64,000 bases of DNA from Paenibacillus chondroitinus NBRC 15376 (GTDB lineage Bacteria > Bacillota > Bacilli > Paenibacillales > NBRC-103111): positions 124,001-188,000 of the forward strand of contig NZ_BILW01000002.1 of the NCBI RefSeq assembly GCF_004000765.1, given 5' to 3'. The position numbers were made by a program, and so were the translations under genes. Positions 25,236 to 34,092 of the stretch are shown one piece after another; the stretch's first letter is position 1, and each line of letters opens with the position of its first letter. The notes beneath the pieces were generated by a model. It searched no databases. It saw only the letters and a program-made list of their open reading frames with translations, and had not been told where the DNA came from.

Positions 25236-26051
25236 TTATCCCTTCAATGACCCCGCCATCACACCAGCTACAAAATAACGCTGCAGAAATAAAAACAGCA
25301 CAACCATCGGCGCCGCGGTGATCACTACGCCGGTTAATAACATCGGGTAATCCGTCACGTATTCCCCTCGAAACTGCAGCATAGCAAGCGGAAGCGTGAG
25401 CTTCGACTTACTGTTGATGAGCAGCATCGGGATGAGCAGGTCATTCCATACCATGACGAACAAAAAGGTTGCCGTAGCGGCCAATGAAGGCGCCGACAAA
25501 GGCAGAGCAAAACGCGAGTACAATGTCCATTCGCCTGCCCCATCGATGCTGCCGGCTTCCAGAATCTCTTTGCTCAATACCTGCATGAAGCCTTTCAGCA
25601 TGAAGACGGTTAGTGGCATCAGCATGGCGACAGATACAAGAATCAAGCCGTATAATTTGTCCGACCAGCCAAGTTTGTGCGTTAGCGAATAGATGGGCAG
25701 CATGTTCACCTGAGAGGGAACGATCAGCCCGGCAAGGAACAGAGCAAACAAAATGGCTGCGAGTCTGCCACCCAATCGAAAAATCGCATAGGCGACCAAG
25801 CTGCCCAGCAGCAGCTCAATCAACACCGTGCCTAACGTCACTTCTACACTGTTCCAAAAATACTTGATGATCGTCTGGCCTTTGAACATGGACGTAAAGT
25901 TAGATACTGTGAACGGCTTCGGCCAACCCAGCGGTGAAGCAAAAAAATGCTGCGTCGACTTAAACGACGAAATAAATACAAAATATAAAGGCGCTGCAAT
26001 AATAACTGCATACAGCAGCAGCACAACGCGACCAAACCATTTCATTCCCAT
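25236..26051 (-). CDS. Sugar-type ABC transporter permease (MalG-like)
   Basis: About 271 residues, six predicted helices, with the EAA loop EILEAGSIDGAGEWTLYSRF followed by LPLSAPSL that contacts the ATPase. The family imports mono- and oligosaccharides. The frame opens at TTG 26060; ATG 26051 has AAGAGG nine bases upstream. It is the last gene of a four-gene minus-strand run beginning with the SsuD-like monooxygenase. No ATPase gene is present, as is usual for such operons in Bacillales, where a shared MsmX-type ATPase serves. Confidence 0.92.
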   Translation of the reverse strand: MGMKWFGRVVLLLYAVIIAAPLYFVFISSFKSTQHFFASPLGWPKPFTVSNFTSMFKGQTIIKYFWNSVEVTLGTVLIELLLGSLVAYAIFRLGGRLAAILFALFLAGLIVPSQVNMLPIYSLTHKLGWSDKLYGLILVSVAMLMPLTVFMLKGFMQVLSKEILEAGSIDGAGEWTLYSRFALPLSAPSLAATATFLFVMVWNDLLIPMLLINSKSKLTLPLAMLQFRGEYVTDYPMLLTGVVITAAPMVVLFLFLQRYFVAGVMAGSLKG

Positions 26052-26071
26052 ATTGGTCAACCTCTTTTGGA

Positions 26072-26947
26072 TTAATACGAAACACGGTCTGCACGCAGCG
26101 CTTTGAACTGTAGAAGCGTCAAAACAGACAACAAAATAAGGAACAAAACAGAACCGGCGGAAGCCATGCCAAAGGAATAATTAGCAAAAGCCGTGTGATA
26201 AATGTAGGTGGTTAAAATTTCAGTCGCATAATTGGGGCCGCCGTCCGTCATGGTAAAGATTAAATCGAAGGCTTTAAACGATTGAATCGTCGTATAAGCA
26301 ACTACAATCGTCGCTGACGGAGCCAGCAGCGGCCAGGTTACTTTGCGGAACACTTGCCACCTGGTACCCCCATCCATTTTCGCCGCCTCATACAACTCTT
26401 CCGGAATCGCGTGTAAGCCAGCAATAAATACAATCATCATTTGCCCGGCATGCGCCCAGACTTGAACGCCGGCTATGGCGTAAAGCGCGATTTTGACGCC
26501 GCCAATCCAATTTTGCCCCCATGCCCCAAGCCCCGTTTGGTTGAGCAAGGTATTGATCAATCCTAAGGATGGATCGTACATAAACGACCAAATCAACCCC
26601 ACCGCCACCGACGAGAGAATGGTCGGGAAAAAGTAAAGCGCGCGCAGGAGCACGTGAATTCTACTATTTTTTACGAGCAGCATGGCTAGTGCCAAAGACA
26701 CCAATGTTTGCGCGATCACAACCGTCAGCATGAATTTCGTATTGTTCCAGAGCGCTTTCTGGAAGACGATGTTATGCAGCGTTTTGGCGTAATTGTTCAA
26801 CCCGACAAGCTGATAGGACGGCGATACGCCGTCCCAATCTGTAAACGAGTAAAACAATCCGGTTAATGTCGGTGCTACGAATAAGAACAAGTACAGGAGC
26901 GTTCCCGGCAGAAGGAACAGCCATAACACACGGCGATTATGGGTCAT
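26072..26947 (-). CDS. Sugar-type ABC transporter permease (MalF-like)
   Basis: A 291-residue protein with six predicted membrane segments, N-terminal LLPGTLLYLFLFVAPTLTGL, and the EAA loop ELYEAAKMDGGTRWQVFRKV then WPLLAPSA. It forms the translocation path with the MalG-like partner. The ATG lies 1 bp after the stop of the binding-protein gene with little independent ribosome site, so translation is probably coupled. Confidence 0.93.
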   Translation of the reverse strand: MTHNRRVLWLFLLPGTLLYLFLFVAPTLTGLFYSFTDWDGVSPSYQLVGLNNYAKTLHNIVFQKALWNNTKFMLTVVIAQTLVSLALAMLLVKNSRIHVLLRALYFFPTILSSVAVGLIWSFMYDPSLGLINTLLNQTGLGAWGQNWIGGVKIALYAIAGVQVWAHAGQMMIVFIAGLHAIPEELYEAAKMDGGTRWQVFRKVTWPLLAPSATIVVAYTTIQSFKAFDLIFTMTDGGPNYATEILTTYIYHTAFANYSFGMASAGSVLFLILLSVLTLLQFKALRADRVSY

Positions 26948-26948
26948 C

Positions 26949-28250
26949 TTATTTGACTAGATGCTGATCGATAATAGCCTGCGCTTCTTTCGCAGCATCC
27001 TGAGGCGATTTACCGCTGAGCACAGCCTGAATGGAATTCGTAACCGCCTTCTGATTATCAGCATTCGTGATGCTGAAGCGTGGCTGGAAGAGTGTTTTCT
27101 TTCCTGCCCACTCTGTCGCTACCTGAAGCTCAGGCGATGTGTACTGGACGTCTTTGACCGTTACATTTTGCCCCGTCTCATTCGCATACGTACCCGCAAT
27201 CTCCTTACGGCTCAAAAATTCAATGAATTTCTTAGCTTCAGCCGGATGCTTGGATTTGCTATTCACGGCTAGCATAAACGTACTTGTGTGGACACCTTCA
27301 TATTTCGCCTGGTCAGCGGCAACTGTGATAGGAGCGAGCAATTTTTGCTCCAAGTTCGGATTTTGCTTTTTATTTTGCGCTAATTGATAGGATCCGCTGG
27401 CCAGAATGGCTGCTTTTTCTTGGATAAAAAGAGCCCCTGCCGCCGCGTCTTTTGTGCCCAGCGCATCAGGCTGGAGATAACCTTTATCGTTAAGCTCCTT
27501 GAATTGCGTTAAGGTTTTGACCCAGAACTCGTCGGTTAATTTCGCTTGACCCGCTTCGACTTTGGTGAAAATATCGGCGCTTGGTTCATTGTTCATCACC
27601 ATCGTATTCATAAATTGCCCCGGACCAATATCCGCGCCTGCAAAAGCAATGGGAATGATGCCGTTCTTTTTCAGCGTTTCGCATAAAGCCAGAAAGCCTT
27701 CCCAATCCTTCGGCGGAGTCAGATTAAACTTTTGGAACAGTTTGACGTTATAAATCGGATCGTTGTAAACCAGCTGGTAGGGCACCGCCACTTGTTTACC
27801 GTCTTTTTTGCCTACTTGTATAAGGGTATCGTTAAAATTGCTCAGAAATTTTTCCGAAGACAAATCCGTGAAAATGCCTGCTTTAGATAACGCTTCGAAC
27901 TGCGCGCCAGGGAACGTTGTGAACACGTCACCTACAGAACCGTCCGCCAGTTTGGCTTGTGCAGTGGATTGATACTGCTCCGAGGGCATTGTTTGCATCT
28001 CGACCTTAATGTTTGGATTCTCGGCCTGGAATTTGGCAATAATGCCGTTCAAGGAGTTCACGTCTTCTCCACGCCAATGCAAGAAGCTAATGGTTACAGG
28101 TTTGCCTGAAGCAGCAGCGGTCGCGCCAGCTCCGGCAGATGCGCTTGGTGTTGATGCGGTGTCTGTATTCGATCCGCAAGCTGCCGTAAGGATGGACAGC
28201 AATGTGATTGTTGCAACAAGGAACCCGCTCTTTCTTTTATGTTTGTTCAT
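26949..28250 (-). CDS. Extracellular sugar-type binding lipoprotein (family 1)
   Basis: A 433-residue solute-binding protein. A lipoprotein signal ends at LTAACGS (Cys about 26), then an Ala/Ser/Thr-rich linker, then the family-1 fold (VTISFLHWRGEDVNSL, NIKVEMQTMPSEQYQST, GDVFTTFPGAQFEAL, AAILASGSYQLA). It delivers a ligand to the two permeases downstream. CAGGAGG precedes the ATG. The gene upstream on the same strand encodes an SsuD-like sulfonate monooxygenase, so a sulfonated sugar or related compound is a candidate ligand; this is inference. Confidence 0.93.
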   Translation of the reverse strand: MNKHKRKSGFLVATITLLSILTAACGSNTDTASTPSASAGAGATAAASGKPVTISFLHWRGEDVNSLNGIIAKFQAENPNIKVEMQTMPSEQYQSTAQAKLADGSVGDVFTTFPGAQFEALSKAGIFTDLSSEKFLSNFNDTLIQVGKKDGKQVAVPYQLVYNDPIYNVKLFQKFNLTPPKDWEGFLALCETLKKNGIIPIAFAGADIGPGQFMNTMVMNNEPSADIFTKVEAGQAKLTDEFWVKTLTQFKELNDKGYLQPDALGTKDAAAGALFIQEKAAILASGSYQLAQNKKQNPNLEQKLLAPITVAADQAKYEGVHTSTFMLAVNSKSKHPAEAKKFIEFLSRKEIAGTYANETGQNVTVKDVQYTSPELQVATEWAGKKTLFQPRFSITNADNQKAVTNSIQAVLSGKSPQDAAKEAQAIIDQHLVK

Positions 28251-28294
28251 GGAAAGACCTCCTGATTAATTGTTTCGTTATGATGCTGCTTGCT

Positions 28295-29488
28295 TTATGC
28301 GTTAGACGGCACTCCGGCCTTTTGCAGTTTCAATTGCCATTTTTCACGGAATAACGGAAGTGCAGCTTGACCAAATGTTTCCGCCTCCTCCAGATGAGGG
28401 TACCCGGAAAGGATGAACGACGAGACGCCTAATTCGGCGTATTCAACCAAACGATCCGCAACCTGATCGGCTGTGCCTACAAGGAGGATTGCACCACCGG
28501 ACCGGACAAGGGATAAACCCGTCCACAAATTAGGTCCTACGACGAATTGCTGATCCTTGGAAAGCTCTCTCAAATCGTTCTGCCGCTGCTGATTGGTCGC
28601 ATCGGTTTTGGCAAACGCCGCTTGCGCTTTCTCAATCGCTTCTGGCGATACCTTGGAGATGCTCTCCCAAGCTGCTGCCCAAGCCTCTTCTTCCGTATCA
28701 CGAACGAGCACTTGCGCTCTCAGTCCGTAACGAAGAGGACGGTCTACTCCTGTTTCTGCCGTATACTCGGCCCGAACTGTTTCAATCTCACTGATCTGTT
28801 CGCGAATCCAATCATGAGGTTCTCCCCACATCAGATAGGTGTCAGCAACTTCAACCGCCAATCGCTTCGCAGCAGGCGAGCTTCCTCCCAGGTAAAAAGG
28901 CGGATGAGGTTTTTGAACCGTTAACGGGGAAGAAACGGGACGATTGAATTGATAATACTTCCCTTGGTAAAGCTGGCTCTCTTTCACCTTTTCATTCTTC
29001 GATGCATCCGCAAACTCGGATGCCGCGAGGACATCGGTTTGCGTCCAAGCTTGCTGCATAACCTCTACATACTCTCTAGCACGCTCGTATCTTTCATCAT
29101 GGGCATGTGCTAGTGGATCCCCTAATTCTTCCAAATCCTGCACGGACGAGCCGGTTACGACATTGATCATGGCCCGCCCTCCGGAAAGCACATCCAATGC
29201 CGCTCCCATCCGCGCTGCCAGTACAGGGGCGACGAGTCCGGGACGTACGGCTACTAGCGGCCGCAAAGTCGTCGTGTGGCTCATCACGGCTGAGCCCACA
29301 ACCCAAGCGTCCAAGCAAGCTCCCCCGGTTGGAATCAGGACAAATTCAAATCCGGATCGTTCTGCCGTTTGGGCGACATCGATTAAATAATCTAACGTAG
29401 CTTCCCTCTCCGGGGCTACCCCAACATATTTACCATCACCGGATGTCGGCAAAAACCAACCAAACTCAATCTCTTTATGAAGTGTCAT
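28295..29488 (-). CDS. SsuD-like FMNH2-dependent sulfonate monooxygenase
   Basis: A 397-residue LLM-class enzyme closely patterned on SsuD: EFGWFLPTSGDGKYVG, LDYLIDVAQTAERSGFEFVL, PTGGACLDAWVV, RPGLVAPVLAARMGAALDVL, GGRAMINVVTGSS, then a family-typical Arg-rich end (SGYPHLEEA). SsuD splits alkanesulfonates to aldehyde and sulfite using reduced flavin from a reductase; no reductase gene is next to it. It heads an operon with a family-1 binding protein and MalFG-type permeases rather than SsuABC, an arrangement closer to sulfoquinovose monooxygenase (SmoC) clusters. GGAGAGCC precedes the ATG. Confidence 0.88.
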   Translation of the reverse strand: MTLHKEIEFGWFLPTSGDGKYVGVAPEREATLDYLIDVAQTAERSGFEFVLIPTGGACLDAWVVGSAVMSHTTTLRPLVAVRPGLVAPVLAARMGAALDVLSGGRAMINVVTGSSVQDLEELGDPLAHAHDERYERAREYVEVMQQAWTQTDVLAASEFADASKNEKVKESQLYQGKYYQFNRPVSSPLTVQKPHPPFYLGGSSPAAKRLAVEVADTYLMWGEPHDWIREQISEIETVRAEYTAETGVDRPLRYGLRAQVLVRDTEEEAWAAAWESISKVSPEAIEKAQAAFAKTDATNQQRQNDLRELSKDQQFVVGPNLWTGLSLVRSGGAILLVGTADQVADRLVEYAELGVSSFILSGYPHLEEAETFGQAALPLFREKWQLKLQKAGVPSNA

Positions 29489-29552
29489 CTCAGGCTCTCC
29501 TGTCGACTTGATGTTATTTTTATTTTTGTTATTTCCAGTTGTCTGGTCAAAA

Positions 29553-29571
29553 TCCTACAAAATAGGTAGGA
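29553..29571. promoter_or_regulatory. Inverted repeat in the monooxygenase/AraC intergenic region
   Basis: TCCTAC-N7-GTAGGA lies 65 bp upstream of the SsuD-like gene and 166 bp from the divergent AraC gene. It recalls the CCTA...TAGG half-sites of Rrf2-type sulfur and cysteine regulators, as far as I remember them, and could be an operator for such a protein or for the AraC regulator. Confidence 0.4.
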
Positions 29572-29736
29572 ATAGAATGTATTTGTATCATAACAACGAA
29601 CCACGGGCGTGGTCAATGTCATTTCGCGTTATTTTCAACTTGTCAATTTGTGGTTTTTGGTCTTATGATGGAATTGTCATTCTGCTTGCTTCATGAAAGT
29701 TCATTGGGCTGGGCATGTGAAAAAGAGGTGTAGTCA

Positions 29737-30609
29737 ATGAGGAAAAACATGCGTGAAGATCATCATGAGTATTTGGAGATTTACTATTTTACCCCTTCCG
29801 AATTTGAAAAAGCAGGCAATGTGTGGCCCATCCGCATCGGCCATAATATTGCGAAATCCAATTATCATATCGGTCCCAGGACGACGCCTTATTATTATTT
29901 GATTTTCGTGCTGGACGGCCAAGGGACATTTCATCAAAACAATCGGACTTTCCCACTAGGCAAAGGAGATATGTTTTGTTTATTTCCACAGGTGACGCAT
30001 GAGTATGTGACCGTCGCGAGCCATCCGCTGCGTAAAATCTTCGTAGCTTTTGACGGGAAGCAGTCGCTTCATTTGTTGGAACGAATCGGGCTGAGTCCTC
30101 ACTCGCCTCATCTCTCGGGCGCTGCAAGCGAACAAGCTCTCAGCCTGATGTGGGACTTCATAAGCGCTGTCAGCGAAGGAGAACGCCAAGCAACGGATTT
30201 GACGAGACTGAATCATCTGTATCGTGTTTTTGATTCGTTATCCGGCATGTACAGACCCGCGGCCCCTCACGAAAACCGCGCCGATACCTGGCTGCAAATG
30301 GGCCTCTCTTATATGCAAATCCATTATGCCGAAGGAATTACGGTACAGCGAGTATCGGAACATGTTGGCGTAGAAAGAACACATTTTACCAAACAATTCG
30401 GCAAAACGTACGGGGTCACCCCGATGGAGTACCTCCAAACCTTGAAAATGAATGAAGCCAAGCTGCTTTTGGAGCAAACAACGTATACACTTTCCGAAAT
30501 TGCCAATTCCGTTGGCTATCCTGATTTATTTAGCTTTTCTAAAGCGTTTAAGAAGCAAATTGGGATGCCCCCAACCCTCTATAGGCAGCAAAATAGAAGC
30601 AATTCATGA
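29737..30609 (+). CDS. AraC-family regulator
   Basis: A 290-residue regulator with an N-terminal cupin (ILVLDGQG-like segment LIFVLDGQGTFHQNNRTFPL, FPQVTHEYV) and a C-terminal AraC helix-turn-helix pair (about 185-285: VSEHVGVERTHFTKQFGKTY, LSEIANSVGYPDLFSFSKAF, GMPPTLYRQQ). AAGAGGTG precedes ATG 29737. It is divergent from the SsuD-like monooxygenase/ABC importer operon across a 248-bp promoter region, so it probably controls that operon. Confidence 0.9.
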   Translation: MRKNMREDHHEYLEIYYFTPSEFEKAGNVWPIRIGHNIAKSNYHIGPRTTPYYYLIFVLDGQGTFHQNNRTFPLGKGDMFCLFPQVTHEYVTVASHPLRKIFVAFDGKQSLHLLERIGLSPHSPHLSGAASEQALSLMWDFISAVSEGERQATDLTRLNHLYRVFDSLSGMYRPAAPHENRADTWLQMGLSYMQIHYAEGITVQRVSEHVGVERTHFTKQFGKTYGVTPMEYLQTLKMNEAKLLLEQTTYTLSEIANSVGYPDLFSFSKAFKKQIGMPPTLYRQQNRSNS

Positions 30610-30721
30610 TATTTCCATGAAATAAGCCAAGAATTGACAATATCTATCAATTTACACCTCTACCAAAAATCTGCGATTGATGATAGTTTAAGATATACAT
30701 CAAAGCGAGGGAGAGATCAGA

Positions 30722-30916
30722 ATGAGAACCATTTATGAGAATTACCGAGGCTTCAAAATTAGTAAAGAAGAAAGCACCTATAATGCTATCTCTTCAGACC
30801 ATGTTATTTTTAGCCGCTGGCAGCTGAGTCAGGTCCTGGACACGGTCGATCAATATGTGGATATCATGGATCCCAATACATCAACGAATAGCGAGTTTGG
30901 TTTACCGCAAAACTAA
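30722..30916 (+). CDS. Small protein of unknown function, 64 residues
   Basis: MRTIYENYRGFKISKEESTY continues with a compact mixed alpha/beta-looking chain (VIFSRWQLSQVLDTVDQYVD) and a polar tail. GGGAGAG lies 9 bases before the ATG and a large hairpin follows 15 bp after the stop, which supports a real gene. No family is recognised; there is no signal peptide or membrane segment. Confidence 0.7.
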   Translation: MRTIYENYRGFKISKEESTYNAISSDHVIFSRWQLSQVLDTVDQYVDIMDPNTSTNSEFGLPQN

Positions 30917-30931
30917 ACTTAAACATAGCCT

Positions 30932-30982
30932 CACGTGAAAGAACCTAGTGGTATTTTTTATACCGCTAGGTTCTTTCACGTG
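30932..30982. terminator. Long 22-23-bp hairpin after the 64-residue gene
   Basis: CACGTGAAAGAACCTAGTGG and its complement (one G-T pair) flank a T-rich loop. There is no T run after either arm, so it may be a symmetrical terminator of unusual type or a cruciform element. Confidence 0.6.
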
Positions 30983-31082
30983 TTAAATTTCAGAAAACCT
31001 AGCGTTAATTTCCGCTTAGTTTTCAGTCAAAGGGAACTGGCGTCCGCTATTCTCGTGAAAATCGATCTATCCCCTCCCGAGC

Positions 31083-31208
31083 GGAACTACAGGGCTTTAT
31101 TTCTCCTCCTTGGCACATTTTCCGGGTGGAAACGGCCAAATAGCAGACGCTAGTTCCCGTCACAGTCAGAACGTCTGCCTTTTCCGGGAAATAGAGGCCT
31201 GTAGTTCC
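31083..31208. repeat. Three-unit GGAACTACAGG repeat, copy B
   Basis: Units at 31083 (forward), about 31135-31157 (inverted, ending CTAGTTCC) and about 31186-31208 (inverted, ending GTAGTTCC); starts are 52 and 51 bp apart. It occupies the gene-free stretch 30983-31280. Confidence 0.8.
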
Positions 31209-31280
31209 CTGAGGCTAAGCGGTTGGACGATTGCATTTGTACCGAGCCAGGACAACTCCACCCGCAGTAGTTCCCAAGCC

Positions 31281-33065
31281 TCACGCCGGAGGCTGCTTCC
31301 ATTCATTCTCGTCAAGGACAGCCGGAATCTCAATCAAGGCGCGTACGCCTTGATCTTCTCTATGGCTGTAACGCAAACCGTAGCTGCTGCCAAAATGCAG
31401 CTGAATCCGCTTCTGAACATTAATAATGCCGAACCCGCGATTGTTTTCTTTGCCTTTTAGAATCCCATTCAGCATCTCAATATCCGCCTGCCGGTAACCG
31501 TTATCTTCCACGCTGATCATGACGAGACCATTCCGCACGCGTACCGTAATCCACAACTCCCCGTCTTGACTCATATGCTTGATGCCATGCAGGATGGCAT
31601 TCTCAATAATTGGCTGCAGGATGACCTTCGGTACGAGGTACTTTTTGGCCTCCTCCTCAATGTCCCAATGCACCTGAAAAGCGTACTCATAGCGGAACAA
31701 TTGCAAGCGGACATAAGCCTCCGCATGATTCATTTCCTCCATAACCGGAATCAGCAGCTTTCCTTTACTTAACCCAATTCGCATAATCAGCGATAAGTCC
31801 TTGATCATTTCAGCAGATTCCGTCGCGCCTTCCATGAAAGTATGCCAATAAACAGATTCCAGTGTGTTGTACAGGAGATGCGGATTAATTTGCGTATGAA
31901 GAATCGATAATTCGATTTCCTTATGCTTTAACTCCAACTCATATTGATCATAAATCGTCTGATTCAAACGGTCCGTCATCCGGATAAAATGATTGCTGAG
32001 CAGCACGATCTCATTTTTACTCTCCGAATGCATGGAGATGGCCAGCGGCCTGCCTGGATGATAGGAATTGGTAATACGCGCCAGCCTCGAAATCGGCTTC
32101 AAGATCGATTGAATAAAGTAGATGCTGGCCAAAAATAAAATCAAAAAGTAAATAAACATAATCCAATCCACGAGACGCTGAACACTAATATGATCGATAA
32201 TGATCGATTGAACCGGCACCCTCATGAGCAGTTTCGTGTTCGTAGCTTCACTTGTATGAATGACATGCATGTACTCCACGCCGGCTTCCTTCAGCTTATA
32301 AACACCCTCCACTTTATCCGCAGCTGCGGGCACTGTAGAACCGATCTGGAATTTATCCGTGTTGGTGGCAAGCACCGTGTTTTCTTGGTCCAGCAGCATC
32401 ACTTGCCCATCCGCATATTTATCAAAAGGCGAAAAATCCTGCTGCAAAGGCGTCTCAATGCCCGACACGAGCAAGTAACCGATGACCGTTTCTCCATTAT
32501 AAATGCTGTTGAGCTGCCGCAAATAAGCAACGGTTTTCACGTTATTCGGATTATAGCCGAACTTATCTATAACGCGAAGAACCCCTTTCCCCTTAGCTTG
32601 ACTAACGGATTTGTACCAAGATAGCGCATTCAAATCCGTGGCATAAAAGATTCCGTTGTTTAAAATATCCGAATTCGGCACGAACGAATACTGCTTATCA
32701 GTGTCTGAAAAGAACATGGAATAACGAATCGCATTCGTTGAATAATTACTCAAATATTTATCCAGCGTCTTGAAGATTTCAAACCGCTCATATTCCGATG
32801 AGGAGGGGATGCTCACGAGCTGTTGAATCTCCTGAGAAATCATGATTTTCTCCGTCTTTTCCTCGAAATCGCTGCTTTCTCTATCCAACGTTAAGTGGCT
32901 GCCCCGCACTAATTGCAGCAAGGCGTTGCCCACCTGCTCCTCTGTAATCGACTCCAGCTTTTTGGCGACAACCAGATCCAAGACCAATATCGGGATGACA
33001 ACGAATAAGATGAGCAGGACGATCAGCTTTTTCATCAGATTCATATTACGCAGCATTTTTCGCAT
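31281..33065 (-). CDS. Sensor histidine kinase (YesM-like)
   Basis: A 594-residue membrane kinase: TM1 at about 13-34 (LIVLLILFVVIPILVLDLVV), an extracellular sensing region at about 35-285, TM2 at about 290-315 (WIMFIYFLILFLASIYFI), HAMP, then His_kinase with the phospho-acceptor in HTQINPHLLYNTLES and the GHKL ATPase (QPIIENAILHGIKH, VEDNG). GGAAGGGGG precedes the ATG. It is the last gene of a minus-strand block whose first gene encodes the matching YesN-type regulator, with the importer genes between them. Confidence 0.92.
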   Translation of the reverse strand: MRKMLRNMNLMKKLIVLLILFVVIPILVLDLVVAKKLESITEEQVGNALLQLVRGSHLTLDRESSDFEEKTEKIMISQEIQQLVSIPSSSEYERFEIFKTLDKYLSNYSTNAIRYSMFFSDTDKQYSFVPNSDILNNGIFYATDLNALSWYKSVSQAKGKGVLRVIDKFGYNPNNVKTVAYLRQLNSIYNGETVIGYLLVSGIETPLQQDFSPFDKYADGQVMLLDQENTVLATNTDKFQIGSTVPAAADKVEGVYKLKEAGVEYMHVIHTSEATNTKLLMRVPVQSIIIDHISVQRLVDWIMFIYFLILFLASIYFIQSILKPISRLARITNSYHPGRPLAISMHSESKNEIVLLSNHFIRMTDRLNQTIYDQYELELKHKEIELSILHTQINPHLLYNTLESVYWHTFMEGATESAEMIKDLSLIMRIGLSKGKLLIPVMEEMNHAEAYVRLQLFRYEYAFQVHWDIEEEAKKYLVPKVILQPIIENAILHGIKHMSQDGELWITVRVRNGLVMISVEDNGYRQADIEMLNGILKGKENNRGFGIINVQKRIQLHFGSSYGLRYSHREDQGVRALIEIPAVLDENEWKQPPA

Positions 33066-33173
33066 ACTGATTCCCCCTTCCTTTCCAGCCGTTTCATCAG
33101 GTCATACTCCCGATATCCCTTGCTTTCACCTAGTTTCGCGATCTCAGCGACATTCTCCTTTAAGCAAAAGAAA

Positions 33174-33205
33174 ACGCCACCAGAAATAGTTTCTGATGGA
33201 CGTTA
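33174..33205 (-). terminator. Hairpin between the permease and kinase genes
   Basis: An imperfect stem, AACGCCACCAGAAA against TTTCTGATGGACGTT, follows the MalG-like gene and precedes the kinase gene on the same strand. It probably reduces read-through so that the kinase is made at a lower level than the transporter. Confidence 0.5.
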
Positions 33206-33210
33206 TTTGC

Positions 33211-34092
33211 TTATCCTTTTACACCGGAAACTGAAATGCCACGAATAATAAATTTTTGAAAAACGAGGAAAAACACCACCGGCGGCAGCATCGCCATCGT
33301 CAGCACTGCGAAGCGGACACTCCACGGGATCACTGATGTCGAATAAACGACGTACAGATAAATCCCGGTAGCCAGAGGATACATCCCTCTCTCCGACATC
33401 ACGAGACTAGGCCAGTAAAAATCGTTCCACGTCGCCGAAAAAGATAACATCAGAAGTGTACCTATAATTGGTGTTGAAAGAGGAACAGCTATCCGGATGA
33501 AGGAGCTGAATTCGGTTGCGCCATCTATCCTCGCCGCTTCCAAAATCTCTTTGTGAATGCCGTCAAAAAAGTTTTTGAGCAGCAGCATGAAATACGCATT
33601 CGCCGCAGCCGGCAGCCAGAACGCCCAGTAGGTATTCAGCATCCCGAGGCTTTTCAAATTGAGCAAGTTAGGCACAACGTACGTGGCTGGCGGAATGAGG
33701 AGTGTAGAAAAGAAAAACAGCGTCACCCATCGTTTGAAAGGAACTTTCAAATGAGACAGCGCGTATGCCGCTAATCCGATCAACAGCAGGGAAACGATCA
33801 CATTGCCGACATAGATGAACACGGTATTTTTGAGAAATGTCAACAAGGGCAGATCGAATCCGGTAAAAGCATCCTTATAGTTGGTCCAAACCCAGCTCTC
33901 CGGGAAGAAGGTCGGAGGGAAAGCGAAAAATTCCTCCCGCGTTTTTAATGAGCCAAAAAATGTATTGAAAAACGGGTACAGCATCGTTACACCCATCAAA
34001 AGCATCAACACCACCATGATGGTGTAACCCGTGCGCACCGTGCCTTTTTTCATATCAAATCTGGAAATAATACCGCGTTCTTCTTGCTTCAT
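33211..34092 (-). CDS. Sugar-type ABC transporter permease (MalG-like)
   Basis: A 293-residue six-helix permease with EAA loop KEILEAARIDGATEFSSFIR then IAVPLSTPI, and the typical start of TM1 after a short basic N-terminus. The start ATG overlaps the stop of the upstream permease gene by four bases (34089-34092), a sign of coupled translation. It works with the adjacent MalF-like permease and family-1 binding protein; no ATPase gene is nearby. Confidence 0.93.
   Translation of the reverse strand: MKQEERGIISRFDMKKGTVRTGYTIMVVLMLLMGVTMLYPFFNTFFGSLKTREEFFAFPPTFFPESWVWTNYKDAFTGFDLPLLTFLKNTVFIYVGNVIVSLLLIGLAAYALSHLKVPFKRWVTLFFFSTLLIPPATYVVPNLLNLKSLGMLNTYWAFWLPAAANAYFMLLLKNFFDGIHKEILEAARIDGATEFSSFIRIAVPLSTPIIGTLLMLSFSATWNDFYWPSLVMSERGMYPLATGIYLYVVYSTSVIPWSVRFAVLTMAMLPPVVFFLVFQKFIIRGISVSGVKG

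Noticed and set aside
28295..29488. Naming the monooxygenase gene ssuD
   Set aside because: The domain pattern fits SsuD, but the operon lacks SsuABC and SsuE, so the substrate and symbol are left open.
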